Positions 1-9,168 are shown, counted from the stretch's first letter. The stretch: DNA of 20,891 nucleotides from Pleurobrachia bachei (GCA_000695325.1 AVPN01000349.1:22492-43382), one strand, 5' to 3'. Made by a program: numbers and translations. The notes: generated by a model not told the origin, from the letters alone.

Positions 1-315
1 CCTCTGTATGTCGCCATCATTGGATAGGCCAGTATCCTCCCTGAGCTGGTTAATATAGGTTTTCTTGGGTCTGCCCCGGCTTCTAGAGCCTCTATCGGGT
101 TCCCAAAACAGCAGTTGGTGAGCTGTTAGCTCCTCGTGCCTGTGGACATGTCCAGCCAGCCTAAGTCTACGTGTCCTGACAGTCTCAGAAGCTCTGGGGA
201 CATTCTGGAAGACTTCCTCATTAGAGACCCTATCCCACCAGCTGATGCCGAGCGCCATTCGAAGCATCCTACTATAACAGCCGTCCAATCGTTTCTCCAA
301 TCGTTTCTCCAACTC
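1..315 (-). mobile_element. Non-LTR retrotransposon reverse-transcriptase ORF, 3' fragment
   Basis: The minus strand is open for 105 codons from 315 down to the window edge. It contains the block typical of the C-terminus of many invertebrate LINE-type reverse transcriptases: LDGCYSRMLR, then RTRRLRLAGH, then LLFWEPDRGSRSRGRPKKTY and a final QLREDTGL. In the families I know, this lies after the polymerase domain. Upstream on the minus strand an in-frame stop (316-318) ends the frame, and a 12-bp unit is repeated twice just inside it, so the copy is 5'-truncated or decayed. It reads away from XBP1. The rest of the element, if any, lies outside the window. The class (LINE-like) is fairly sure; the clade is not. 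Confidence 0.85.
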
Positions 316-339
316 TCAAGCCACTGCGAAACGTGACGC

Positions 340-871
340 TTTTTAACTTCTCCCGGTTACGGGTAAATTCATCCTTTTTTACAGTTCACTTCTCACATAA
401 AATGAGGTTTAAGTGAAATAACAAAATCAGGGACGTCACTTGGCCTTAGCCCTTCACCCCTGATGAAAATTCAAAATTGCAAAACGAAAATGCGAAAAGC
501 GAAGTAAAAATGAAAAATTTCTGGTTCGACTCGAGCACGGACGAACAAGTGGTACAGCGCGCACAAACAAGAACAAAATGCGCGGCTTGGAATTGCGCGG
601 TCTGGAGCTAAGCTCTCCACTAATTTGGATTTGGAAGTTTTCGATTTTCATGTTTCAGATCAAGATGCGCGGCTTCAGGACTAAGTTGTATCGCGCGGCC
701 GCGGCGTCACTCAACAGTTCAAAAAAGTCAAAGCAAAAGTCGCGTTGGATGAGACAGTGATCCGCCAATGGAAGTACAACACGATAGTCTTGCTGTGCTT
801 ACGATCTTCGAGCGACCTGCCTCTGAGACTTGTTTTTAAGACTTTCTTTGAACTCTAATTGTATTGCCGAT
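340..871 (+). promoter_or_regulatory. XBP1 upstream region with an ERSE-like element
   Basis: This gene-free stretch lies between the retrotransposon fragment and the XBP1 start codon. At 765-783 there is CCAAT, nine bases, then ACACG; the metazoan ER-stress response element is CCAAT-N9-CCACG, so this is one base off with exact spacing, about 90 bp before the ATG. A GACGTCAC core (CRE/ATF-like) lies near 432-439. No TATA box is obvious. The transcription start is not visible. Autoregulation of XBP1 through an ERSE is known in vertebrates; here it is inferred. Confidence 0.4.
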
Positions 872-2209
872 ATGGAGTTGACTGAACAGACTGACATTAG
901 GAAACGCAAACGGGCTGATTACTCCAAACTATCACCCGAAGAGCGGACTCTAAAGAGGTATCCCTTCGCTGAGATACGCCGATTTTTCATACAGATTCAC
1001 TTGTATCCGATTGATTGCTGCTTAGTAATTAGTTTCTTTAATCAACTTTTTTCAGGAAACTCAAGAACAGAATGTCAGCCCAACAGGCACGAGACAGAAA
1101 GAAAGTTTTCGTATCAGAACTAGAAGGACGTATAGCACAGCTCGAAAAAGAAGTAAGTTTCATAACTATTTGTTGATTAAAATTTCATTAATTCCACTCT
1201 AATCATCACAGAATCAAATCTAACAAGCTCTCCCTGTGTTTCAGAATGAAAATCTACGACGCATTTGTAGCATGCAGCTAGGAGGGACCGGTGATTCCGC
1301 AGCAATCCCGGCCCTGCAGTGGGCCCTCTTAGTCTTGCAGCTACTTGTGCGGTAAGCATCTTCTGTGTTCCGTTCCCCATTTGTTTCCAGGCCCCTGTTT
1401 ACATTAGTGTATTTGTACAGAGATTTAGATCATAGATACTGTGTAGTGTGCTGCAGATGTGTGCGTGTTGTAATGTGTTTGTACTTTTTGTGGAAGTAGT
1501 AAAGTGTGTGTTGTGTTAGCAGCTGCAGCACAAAAGTGTGTGATGACGTGTCAAACTTGTTCGACCCTCTCTCTCTCTGTGCGTCAAACCACACCCCCAC
1601 TGCACCAGCTGAGCTTCCCTCTAATGAGATATAATTCTTTGTCTCTTAGGCTCCAATTACTACATCTGTCGCAACATTCATGGTCCAGAATGGGTGTACA
1701 TAATAAACCACAATCTCTCCATCTCTATGTTTTCTCTCTATATCTTTTGTTGATCTTCCCCAAAGAAATTATAGAAGGGAGGGTCGTTGAGAGCTCTCTC
1801 TTGCTCTCTCCACACGCTGTGTACATTGTGTGGTTATGAAGCTCGAGCCCACTGTTCCATGAGAGAGTGAGAGTGAGGTAGTCCATGTGCCGCTCCAAAT
1901 ATGGAATAATTAGTAACGACTCCAGTGTTTTAAATGGCAGTCGACTAGGAAACACAATACACCCTCATCTTTATTTCTTGCCTCCTTTCACATACACACA
2001 TAAATGTGTCTCCTGACCCAATCCTCACACATTTCAGGGCCTCCCGGGGCACGTCGAGTCCAGTGGAGTCCGGTGTACCAGCACAGGAACCCAGACAGAC
2101 CGTGCCGTCCCGGTGCCGGCTAGAAAGACCTACGTGGCGATACTCAAATCCCCAGCTGGATCTACAGCCCGGACAACCGCCACCAGCACTGCCACCCGAA
2201 GTGTTTTAG
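872..2209 (+). CDS. XBP1: XBP1 unspliced form (XBP1u) with membrane-targeting hydrophobic segment
   Basis: Same exons, but with the 17-nt IRE1 intron retained, so exon 4 is read in another frame and stops at TAG 2207-2209. The total is 462 nt, 153 residues. Just after the 3' cleavage site the frame encodes a hydrophobic run (about residues 83-96, ALQWALLVLQLLV). It sits where vertebrate XBP1u has HR2, the segment that brings the nascent chain and its mRNA to the ER membrane. About 57 residues follow, ending in a proline-rich tail (PGQPPPALPPEVF). In vertebrates the XBP1u tail stalls the ribosome; here the PPP close to the C-terminus is suggestive only. Exon lengths keep both frames open, which supports the dual-frame design. 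Confidence 0.85.
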
Positions 2210-2703
2210 CCCCTGCCATCATGTCGCTGGTGCAGCAACATACAGCTGCGTCCAGTGATACCCCCAAACCCATTCCCTCAACTCCCGTTCTAACCACTCC
2301 CCCTACCCCAATCCTCGCCACCCCTCATACCCAAATTCTCGCCTCCCCTCCTCCAGTCATCGCCTCCCCTCCCACTCCAGTCCTCACCATCCCTCAAACC
2401 CCACTCCTCGCCACCACCCCAGTTGGTCCCTCCAGCCCAGTATTATCGACCGTGGATTCCACTCTCACCTCCCCCAACTACACCGCTCCTGTGGAAGATT
2501 TACAATGGAGTGATTTCCTGGCTCCTAGTCCGGGGGCTGTCAGTTCCCCCGACTCTGGAGTGGACCTCTCTGACTCTGACTTCCTATCGGATACGGACGC
2601 TTTCTCGGAACTTATTGACGGGCCCCTGTTTGAGGGTAATTTAATGGACACGGGTAACAGTTCAATTATGGAAGGTGACACTTTCTTTTCGGAGTTCCTT
2701 TAA
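872..2703 (+). CDS. XBP1: X-box binding protein 1, spliced form (XBP1s), bZIP transcription factor of the unfolded protein response
   Basis: Four exons: 872-957, 1056-1152, 1245-1351 and 2038-2703, all with GT-AG borders. Removing a further 17 nt (1300-1316, cut by IRE1) gives 939 nt, 312 residues. The basic region (about residues 29-45) reads RKLKNRMSAQQARDRKK, close to vertebrate XBP1. The leucine zipper is short: L51, L58 and L65 only. After the IRE1 junction the frame runs into exon 4, a Pro/Thr-rich stretch of TPxxxLA-type repeats (about 2270-2420) and an acidic, Ser-rich C-terminus (WSDFLAPSPG to FSEFL), which fits a transactivation domain. In animals XBP1s activates ER chaperone, ERAD and lipid genes in the nucleus. 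The start is the first in-frame ATG before the basic region. The last 51 codons lie in a tandem duplication, but this copy is intact. Homology is confident; function is taken from the family. Confidence 0.93.
1300..1316 (+). other. IRE1-excised 17-nt unconventional intron in XBP1 exon 3
   Basis: Two heptamers match the IRE1 loop consensus CNG|CAGN: CCGCAGC at 1297-1303 (cut after 1299) and CTGCAGT at 1314-1320 (cut after 1316). The first sits on a stem pairing 1293-1296 with 1304-1307, extended by 1288-1291 with 1308-1311 around a bulged T1292. The second sits on 1312-1313 with 1321-1322, plus 1310-1311 with 1324-1325 around a bulged G1323. The excised piece is 17 nt, leaving remainder 2 on division by 3, the same as the 26-nt (human) and 23-nt (worm, fly) introns. 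It shifts translation into the long exon-4 frame. There is no GT-AG at these borders. Other GCAG sites nearby (1274-1277, 1336-1339) lack the C at -3. Confidence 0.9.
1352..2037 (+). other. XBP1 intron 3 (conventional, 686 bp)
   Basis: Spliceosomal intron with donor GTAAGC at 1352 and acceptor ATTTCAG ending at 2037. It contains CT-rich simple sequence (about 1568-1582 and 1794-1810) and TG-rich stretches. I see no coding or repeat family in it. Confidence 0.7.
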
Positions 2704-3484
2704 AAACAGTCGGGTAGACAATTAGAAACTGTGGGTAGTTATATCTGGTAGCCATTTTATCCGTATATTAATTGATCACGCAATATAGGACATCTTTTCT
2801 TTCCCTCCATATTCAACCTTCTAATACTAATAGGTTCAATTACTAATTGAATGCTTTCTCTCGCTCACTCAGTTCAACTTTTAAACTGTATAAAATCTAT
2901 GTTAATTTTCTGTAATTTATTTGGCCGAAGATAATATGATAAAGAGTCCTAAAATCATAATCGTTTGACCTTCAACAAGAGATCGTTGATGTTTTTTTCT
3001 TGATTGTTTGCGTGCTTTAATCAGTAGAGATTACGAATGTATTATGGGCTACTAAACTCTTCAAACAACAAAACTTTTGTGTTTAAATTGTTAAAGATGG
3101 GAATCCGGTGAGTGTTTGAATGTCACTCCAGTCTCAAAATGAGCCGAAAGTAAACAAAAGTATAATTCGGGTCCATTAACATGTGGATGATCTCACGCAA
3201 GGTCCTGACATTGTGGAGCTCGGCTGTGTGTACGGTTGGATCGCGCGCGTTATCCTGATTTATATGCAAAGTCCACCATTTCAGTAGTCGGTGTGCGCGT
3301 CTATTTACAGCAACCATGCTGGTTCAAGGTGCGAGACTGCAGCAAGGTGGCTCTGCCTACCAACTGTGGTATGCTTTCACAGGGCGACACGTAGTGTTGT
3401 CCCATTGGAAATATAGTATTGCATCAGTGGGCAAGCAATTGCATCAGATGTGGGCAATACAAACAAGTTTTTTACAATGTTAAG

Positions 3485-3490
3485 AATAAA
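3485..3490 (+). terminator. Possible XBP1 polyadenylation signal (AATAAA)
   Basis: AATAAA lies 782 nt after the XBP1 stop. The matching position in the second duplication unit reads AATAAG. There is no closer canonical signal, so the 3' UTR would be long; a weaker signal nearer the stop cannot be excluded. Confidence 0.35.
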
Positions 3491-3782
3491 CTGTAAAATG
3501 AATATTTACATGAAACTATTACTATTCGATATTTAGTTACAACAATCAACATTCAACATGCATACATTAATAACTACACTAAGTGTCATATATTTGTCCT
3601 CTTTCTTCTTCTTCTTCTTCTTCTCATTCTAAAGTGCCTGGGCCCGGCCCACAAGGAACTGTCGCTAGAAGCGAATTTAACGGCCCTGGACCCTGGTGTA
3701 AATTGAATATCTCTATGGAGTCATTAATCACGTTTAACGTTACCTACTCAGCTCGATATCATCTCAATGTGTCCGACTCAAC

Positions 3783-3939
3783 CTAGATCAATTGCCCTAA
3801 ACCCCACACGAGACACACCAGTCCGATACTGAAAGGGCGGCTTGCTGAGCCTGAAGGGTCCAGTTGACCAAATTCATACATAACAATGGTTCGATCATTC
3901 GTATCTTGAGTATTTCTGTAGTTTGCAGCTAGTTCGTGG
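3783..3939 (-). pseudogene. Carbonic anhydrase last-exon fragment (duplicate)
   Basis: The minus strand from 3939 to TAG at 3783-3785 repeats the last about 50 codons of the carbonic anhydrase at 5177-5371, including [20 protein letters not shown] and the C-terminal hydrophobic run. The 5' part of the exon and its splice acceptor are missing because the duplication junction cuts it at 3939/3940. It has no frameshift. Most differences from the full copy are synonymous, and one 6-bp indel keeps the frame. It has no promoter or upstream exons of its own. Confidence 0.85.
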
Positions 3940-4094
3940 CCGACTCTGGAGTGGACCTCTCTGACTCTGACTTCCTATCGGATACGGACAACTTCTCGGA
4001 ACTTATTGACGGGCCCCTGTTTGAGGGTAATTTAATGGACACTGGTAATAGTTCAATTATGGAAGGAGACACATTCTTCTCGGAGTTCCTTTAA
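3940..4094 (+). pseudogene. XBP1 exon-4 3' fragment (duplicate)
   Basis: Repeats the last 51 codons of XBP1 (from DSGVDLSDSDFLSDTD to FSEFL, stop 4092-4094). It starts at the duplication junction, so it lacks the DNA-binding and zipper parts. Against 2549-2703 only one codon changes the residue (Ala to Asn, GCT to AAC); the other five changed codons are synonymous. An in-frame TAG lies a few codons upstream, so it is not obviously a terminal exon. Confidence 0.85.
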
Positions 4095-5339
4095 AACAAC
4101 AGTCGGGTAGACAGTTAGAAACTGTGGGTAGTTATGTCTGGTAGCCATTTTATCCGTATATTAATTGATCACGCAATATAGGACACATGTCTTCTTTCCC
4201 CTCATATTCAACAATCTAATACTAATAGGTTCAATTACTAACTGAATGTTTACTCTCGCTCACTCAGTTCAACTTTTAAACTGTATAAAATCTATGTTAA
4301 TTTTCTGTAATTTATTTGGCCGAAGATAATATGATAAAGAGTCCTAAAATCATAATCGCTTGACCTTCAAAAAGAGATCGATCTTTGATGTTTTTTCTTG
4401 ATTGTTTGCGTGTTTGAATCAGTAGAGATTACAAATGTATTATGGGCTACTAAACTCTTCAAACAACAAAACTTTCGTGTTTAAATTGTTCAAGATGGGA
4501 ATCCGGTGAATTATCAAATCTCGGCCAGTCTCAAAATGATCCGAAACTTACGGCCCGAAAGTAAACAAAAGTACATTTCGGGTCCATTAACATGTGGATG
4601 ATCTCACATAAGGTCCTGGCAGTGTGGAGCTCGGCTCTGTGAACGGTTGGATCTCGCGCGTTATCCTGATTTATATGCAAAGTTCACCATTTCAACAGTG
4701 TGTGTGCGCGTCTATTTACAGCAACCATGCTGGTTCAAGGTGCGAGACTGCAAGGTGGCTCTGCCTACCAACTGTGGTATGCTTTCACAGGGCGACACGT
4801 AGTGTTGCCCCATTGGAAATATAGTATTGCATCAGTGGGCAAGCAATTGCATCAGATGTGTGCAATATAAACAAGTTCTTAAAATGTTAAGAATAAGTGT
4901 AAAATGAATATTTACATTCAATTATTACTATGGGATATTTAATTAGTACAACATGCATAAATAACTAGTCACCACACTAAGTGTCATCTTTCTTATTCTT
5001 CTTCTCAATCTTATTCCTCTTCTTCTCTATCTAAAGTGGCTCGGCCCATAACTGTCGCTAGACGCGAATTTAACGACCCAGCCCTGTTGCAAATTGAATA
5101 GCTCCTAGGGCCAGGGGTATCAATCACGATACATACTATTACTCATCTCGATCTCTTCTATATCATCTGAATCGACCTAGATCAATTGCCCTAAAACCCA
5201 CACGAGACACACCAGTCCAGTACTGTAGTAGCCCACACGGCTTGCTGAGCCTGAAGGGTCCAACTGACCAAACTCATACATAACGATGGTTCGGTCGTTC
5301 GTATCTTGAGTATTTCTGTAGTTGGATGCTAGTTCATGG
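3940..5339. repeat. Tandem duplication, unit 2 (1400 bp)
   Basis: Second copy of 2549-3939, directly abutting it. It carries the XBP1 tail fragment at its left and most of the intact carbonic anhydrase last exon at its right, ending at AGTTCATGG (5331-5339). It differs from unit 1 by scattered substitutions and small indels, and has a shorter CTT-rich run near 4988-5030. The middle (4095-5176) shows no gene. An ATTAAA on the minus strand at 4938-4943 could serve carbonic anhydrase polyadenylation. Confidence 0.9.
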
Positions 5340-7340
5340 TTTACCAGCAGAGAATGTTTCAATGCGTCCAACTACAGGGGGAAGCAGGGTGTTAGAGGCG
5401 TGTAGTTGTATTGGAATTGAATTCCTAGATATAGAAAATTTGATCCAGCTGTTGATAATATCAATCCACTGAGCTGAGCTGTATACTTGGCACCTAATGG
5501 CAGTTTCAACACTCAATTCACATTATATTTACCTGTTCCTGTGAGACGGTGAGGGGTTCTGCAACAACGAACCACCTGACTCCCTCAGTACATGGCGGGG
5601 TGGTTAGGGAACCTGGGAAAGGAACACGTATGATAGGGAACGTATGATTACTATTAGGGAGCCTGGGTTGATGAACACGAAGGTACAAGTGGTTAGGTAA
5701 ATTGGGAGTGGGAAGGGTCGTTCCAGAACCAAGGATTCGGAAGTGGCCTGCCTACCGCTAACTGAAACTCGACGGAAACCTCGAGTGATCGGATTATCAG
5801 TGACAGCCGATTTACCAAAATTCCCACGGAAATTAGGTGATGGAAATTCCCATGCTCACAATGCCAAGTTACACAAAGGAAATTGATCGCGCGTCACGAC
5901 TAATGATTAAAATTAGTGCGACAGGTGTCACAATATGATCAGAGCCAATCACCTCAGTTCATCTTGTCAGATTGCGGAGCGAGGGTTACGAAAGTAACAA
6001 AGTTCATCATGATCAAGGCGCAAAACATGAAACAGAATGAAGAATGGGAAGAGAAAGGGAGAGAAAGAAGGAGTTTTACAGCATTTACAGCTCACTAAAC
6101 TGTAGCACTTATCTAAATTACCAGAAATTAGAACAATTAAGAAATGAACATGGATCAAAATGAAAGCTTTGGGTGTCCAGGTGATATCCCTCTCCTTACC
6201 ATTATACTGGTAGACCCCTTTGATGGTGGGAGGAAAGAGGGCGGTCAGGTTAAACCCAGAGAAAGATTCAGCGCTAATGTTGTGGTAGTGAATCATATCT
6301 TGCAGCACCGGGTTTGCAGCACCCTATATATGGGAGGGGGAGGGTGTTTTATTGATAACTGAGACTGTCAATTACCAACTACTACTGTTTAAATTTCTTC
6401 GATCGGGTTATCAAAATCACCGTTTTGCAGTTAGTACTCACGATTTCAAATAGCCTTGAAAACACGGTGAACACATTTCCAGATTGTGGATCATCTCTTG
6501 CGGTTACCAGATGGCACTCCACATCAAACCTCCGTCCTCCTATCGTGTGCTCTGACCCTCCCCAATGAAGATGCGTCTGGAGAATCTAGGTAGGGGGAAA
6601 TGGTATTTGTGTAAAACACAGGGTGGCTCAAGTTATCACCAGCCACTAAGACACGATACCCTGTTCAATCTCACCAGGAAATACTGTTCCCTGATTGGCT
6701 GATAACCAGTCACGTGACCTAAATAACGAGTTCTGATTGGTCGTTTACCTTGGTGTCCTGGTTTAGTACTGGTACGGTGAAGGTATTGTTAGCCTCACCA
6801 GGATAGTATGCCACTTTGATAGCGTGATCGTCATCATTTGCTACCATCACAGTGGTGTCCGATGCAGCACCTATAGGAGGAGAGGGGGGTTAGGTACTTT
6901 AGGGGCGGATGAAGAAAGAGAGGTCAGGAGTGGGAATTTAGAGGCGGGAATGATTAGGACAGTCACGTCATATAATTTAGGGATGATGGAGGGTGACTCA
7001 GCCTACTTGGAGTATTGATTGAGGCAGGTTCCTCCATGCTATACACATCATCAGGCAGATCAATGGGTGACTGGAGTTGCCCAGTGAGACACAATTCAGG
7101 CCAGGTACTCTGATCATCATAGTCAATGTATTCTGATCCATCGATACCTGAAGAGGAGGAAATACTAGCAAGTGTCTAGTAAGTATAGTAGATAAAGTAG
7201 ATAACATTTGTATAAATAAGAGGTCATTGGAAAGCCCATATTTTGCAATTTCTCTGATAAGAAACCCTCCCTTTTTATTGAGCCACACTGTATATACCTG
7301 ACAGGGCAGCAAGCACGAAAACCAATGTCAAGACAAACAT
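5177..7340 (-). CDS. Secreted, probably GPI-anchored alpha-carbonic anhydrase
   Basis: Seven exons on the minus strand: 7298-7340, 7007-7147, 6749-6870, 6442-6576, 6200-6323, 5533-5612 and 5177-5371; 840 nt, 279 residues, phases consistent. The enzyme interconverts CO2 and bicarbonate. Exon 1 is a signal peptide ([15 protein letters not shown]). Exon 2 has the family N-terminal motif ending [10 protein letters not shown]. Exon 3 has a histidine in NDDDHAIKV where the proton-shuttle His64 lies. Exon 4 holds the zinc ligands, THLHWG (His94, His96) and VECHLV (His119), plus GSEH (Glu106). Exons 5-6 give [16 protein letters not shown] with the catalytic Thr199 region. The C-terminus (SGSASR, then a hydrophobic [19 protein letters not shown]) resembles a GPI-attachment signal. 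All active-site residues are present, so it should be active outside the cell. In sponges and corals such enzymes serve calcification or ion balance; that role is only inferred. The donor of exon 2 (AA|GTAGGC) is weak. The last exon overlaps the tandem duplication. Confidence 0.93.
5613..6199 (-). other. Carbonic anhydrase intron 5 (587 bp)
   Basis: Intron between exons 5 and 6, with donor GTAAGG and acceptor TTTCCCAG on the minus strand. It contains a purine-rich run (about 6035-6075, plus strand). I see no nested gene or clear repeat. Confidence 0.7.
6678..6748 (+). repeat. 71-bp inverted-repeat arm A (ends at the exon 3 splice donor)
   Basis: Matches the reverse complement of 7872-7942 at 68 of 71 positions, equal length, no gaps. 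It contains two CCAAT/ATTGG motifs and the palindrome GTCACGTGAC. Its right end (GTTTAC, 6743-6748) is, on the minus strand, the GTAAAC donor of carbonic anhydrase exon 3, so the repeat boundary coincides exactly with an exon-intron junction. Confidence 0.9.
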
Positions 7341-7871
7341 ATCCTTCAACAAAATGAGAAATGTATAAGCGGGCAATGTATCGCGTTACTCCCTTTTCCA
7401 CCAAATATTTATGTGGTGACTAAGGACAGGGCCATCTGCAGAAATAATGTGGCTGGGAAAGTGAGAAGGGATCAGAGCGAGAAACAGAATATAAAATAAA
7501 ATAAAATAAAGGAGAAAGATAGAGGGGATAGGGAAAGTTCTGCCAGAGCGTGCGAGAACTGTGGTCAGATCATTGGCCTGACAAAGAAAGTTAGGATGAA
7601 TGAACTGCTTCTAGAGTCCTTCTGATTTTCTGAGATCGAATCAGATCGAATGAGAGCACAGAGAGGTAGGCTGCCATGCTACTGTTAGTGACTTTCAGCC
7701 TGCTGAAGATAGCTGCTAGTAGTAATTGGTTCTTCGAGACTCATGATAATAAATACACAGATTCTAGATGAATTAGATATATCACCAGACTTCCACAGAT
7801 CAGATTCTGTTGAGACAAAGATCTTTAGTTTTTATAGTCTACTGCAGCAGTTGCAGAACTGACCGAAATAA
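7341..7871 (-). promoter_or_regulatory. Carbonic anhydrase 5' flank
   Basis: Gene-free DNA upstream of the carbonic anhydrase start. It contains an AAAAT-type microsatellite (about 7491-7511) and one copy of the dispersed GTCAG...CTGAC palindrome (7564-7582, inner G to T). No TATA box or start site is evident. Confidence 0.35.
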
Positions 7872-7942
7872 GTAAACAACCAATCAGAACTCGTTATTGA
7901 GGTCACGTGACTGGTTATCAGCCAATCAGGGACCAGTATTTC
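7872..7942 (-). repeat. 71-bp inverted-repeat arm B, with CCAAT boxes and an E-box
   Basis: Partner of 6678-6748 in inverted orientation, about 530-600 bp upstream of the carbonic anhydrase ATG. It contains AACCAATCAG, GCCAATCAGG and GTCACGTGAC, which resemble NF-Y and bHLH (USF/MITF-type) sites. It could be a small transposon end that also acts as a promoter element. That role is inferred from motifs only. Confidence 0.75.
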
Positions 7943-8557
7943 TACAGTAGCAGTTGTGTCGGTCTTCGTTCATTGGTGGATCACTACAACGCAGAGTCAA
8001 AAACTATCATCTGCAACAGATCAATACTGCAGAAAAGTACTTAGTACACCTTTACCAAATACAAATTAACAAACAATGATCGCTGAAAGGACAATATATT
8101 TTAGTTTATCTCTAGCAGACTTCGGGTCTGTCGATTAATTTGATTAACGGGGACAATACAACAGAGATCCCAATTATTGAATGAGTGTCCTAGTAACGTT
8201 CAGCGCATGAATGAAAGGTACAAGTCACAGAAAATTACTTCTAGAGAACGTGGAGAGCGTGGAAACAGAAACCACTACCCTGGGTTGAGAGTTCATTCCT
8301 TGCTTTGCAATGTGAGGAACAGAAACTGAAAGAAGCATGAAATCTGGGGAAAACTTCTTTTGAATAAGTAATGAACATTAATTGCTCTCAGTCTCACTCA
8401 TTCCACAGAAACATCTCTTAGAACACAAAGCACAGAATGAAGAGATACGAATGCAATTTTCCTTACTCAAGTCCTGACAGCTCCATACACAACAAAAACC
8501 TCTAAGAAACGCCCACATCGGCTGTCAGGCCAATGCTCTGTACATTATGCCTGAGTA
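7943..8557. other. Gene-free stretch
   Basis: AT-rich, with no exon I can support on either strand. A reverse-orientation copy of the dispersed palindromic 19-mer lies at 8524-8540 (GTCAGGCCAATGCTCTG). Confidence 0.5.
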
Positions 8558-9163
8558 ACGGGGTTCCCGGTTCAGTGGATTCCTTACCTTACAAGTGATA
8601 ATTTGCATATCACATAATCATAATATATAAGGCATAAGCTCTCATTCTATAATTTCAGAATGAATCGAGTCTGTGGTAAACAAAAGGAGCAGTTGTGGGG
8701 CTATAACAGGTGCCAGAGTGTGCACTTGGGGTATGCAGTGAGCTACTTAACAAGGCCACACATTGAGCTGTAAAAGGACAGTCCATAGTGTACAATAACA
8801 GAGATTAATTGAAGTCCAAGGCCTTGGAAAGAAAAAGAATATATTATAAAAAAGAAGAATATATAAAAAAGAAAGTATAAGAGTTTAAAGGTCCCCTCTT
8901 CGTATGCTCTGACTAAACTTCACAAGAAAAGAAAGGTAAACAAGTTATAATATCCATATCATGTTGACAGGGGGTCAGGGGTATAATTAGAAATTTCGAA
9001 CTTTCTACCGAAACTGCAGCCCGTTATGCAATTGAAAGACTCATTGGTCACGCCTTACTCAACAAACAATGACTGGATAACATATCTGCGAATTCTCCAA
9101 AAGTAATCAAAAGTAAGTAAAACTTTCCCATGCAATATCTGTTAAGTAACCCGGGAACCCCGT
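8558..9163. mobile_element. Possible small transposon bounded by 13-bp terminal inverted repeats
   Basis: ACGGGGTTCCCGG at 8558-8570 is repeated exactly in reverse complement at 9151-9163. The 606-bp interior has no transposase-like ORF. TA-containing bases flank both sides, but no clean target-site duplication can be aligned. It could be a non-autonomous element or a chance GC-rich inverted repeat in AT-rich DNA. Confidence 0.45.
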
Positions 9164-9168
9164 ACTAA

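Larger units (their letters stand above)
2549..3939. repeat. Tandem duplication, unit 1 (1391 bp)
   Basis: Direct repeat of 3940-5339, at roughly 93-95 percent by eye. It begins inside XBP1 exon 4 (at the bases before GACTCTGGAGTGG) and ends inside a copy of the carbonic anhydrase last exon (AGTTCGTGG, 3931-3939). It holds the true XBP1 C-terminus and 3' region, a polypurine/polypyrimidine CTT run (about 3601-3625), and a reverse-strand carbonic anhydrase tail fragment. The sequence between the two gene ends (2704-3782) shows no further gene. Confidence 0.9.

Noticed and set aside
136-336. 66-codon plus-strand ORF
   Set aside because: It is antisense to the retrotransposon reverse-transcriptase frame, which is open across the whole interval and has recognisable motifs.
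1335-1341. Alternative IRE1 3' loop TTGCAGC
   Set aside because: It lacks the C at -3 of the CNG|CAGN consensus, unlike the pair at 1297 and 1314.
3931-4094. Orphan XBP1 tail as an alternative terminal exon
   Set aside because: The bases before it carry an in-frame TAG, XBP1 has no intron at this point, and the fragment begins exactly at the duplication junction.
5967-6308. 113-codon minus-strand ORF
   Set aside because: Only its upstream part is real (carbonic anhydrase exon 5, 6200-6323). The remainder is read-through into the intron past a good GTAAGG donor.
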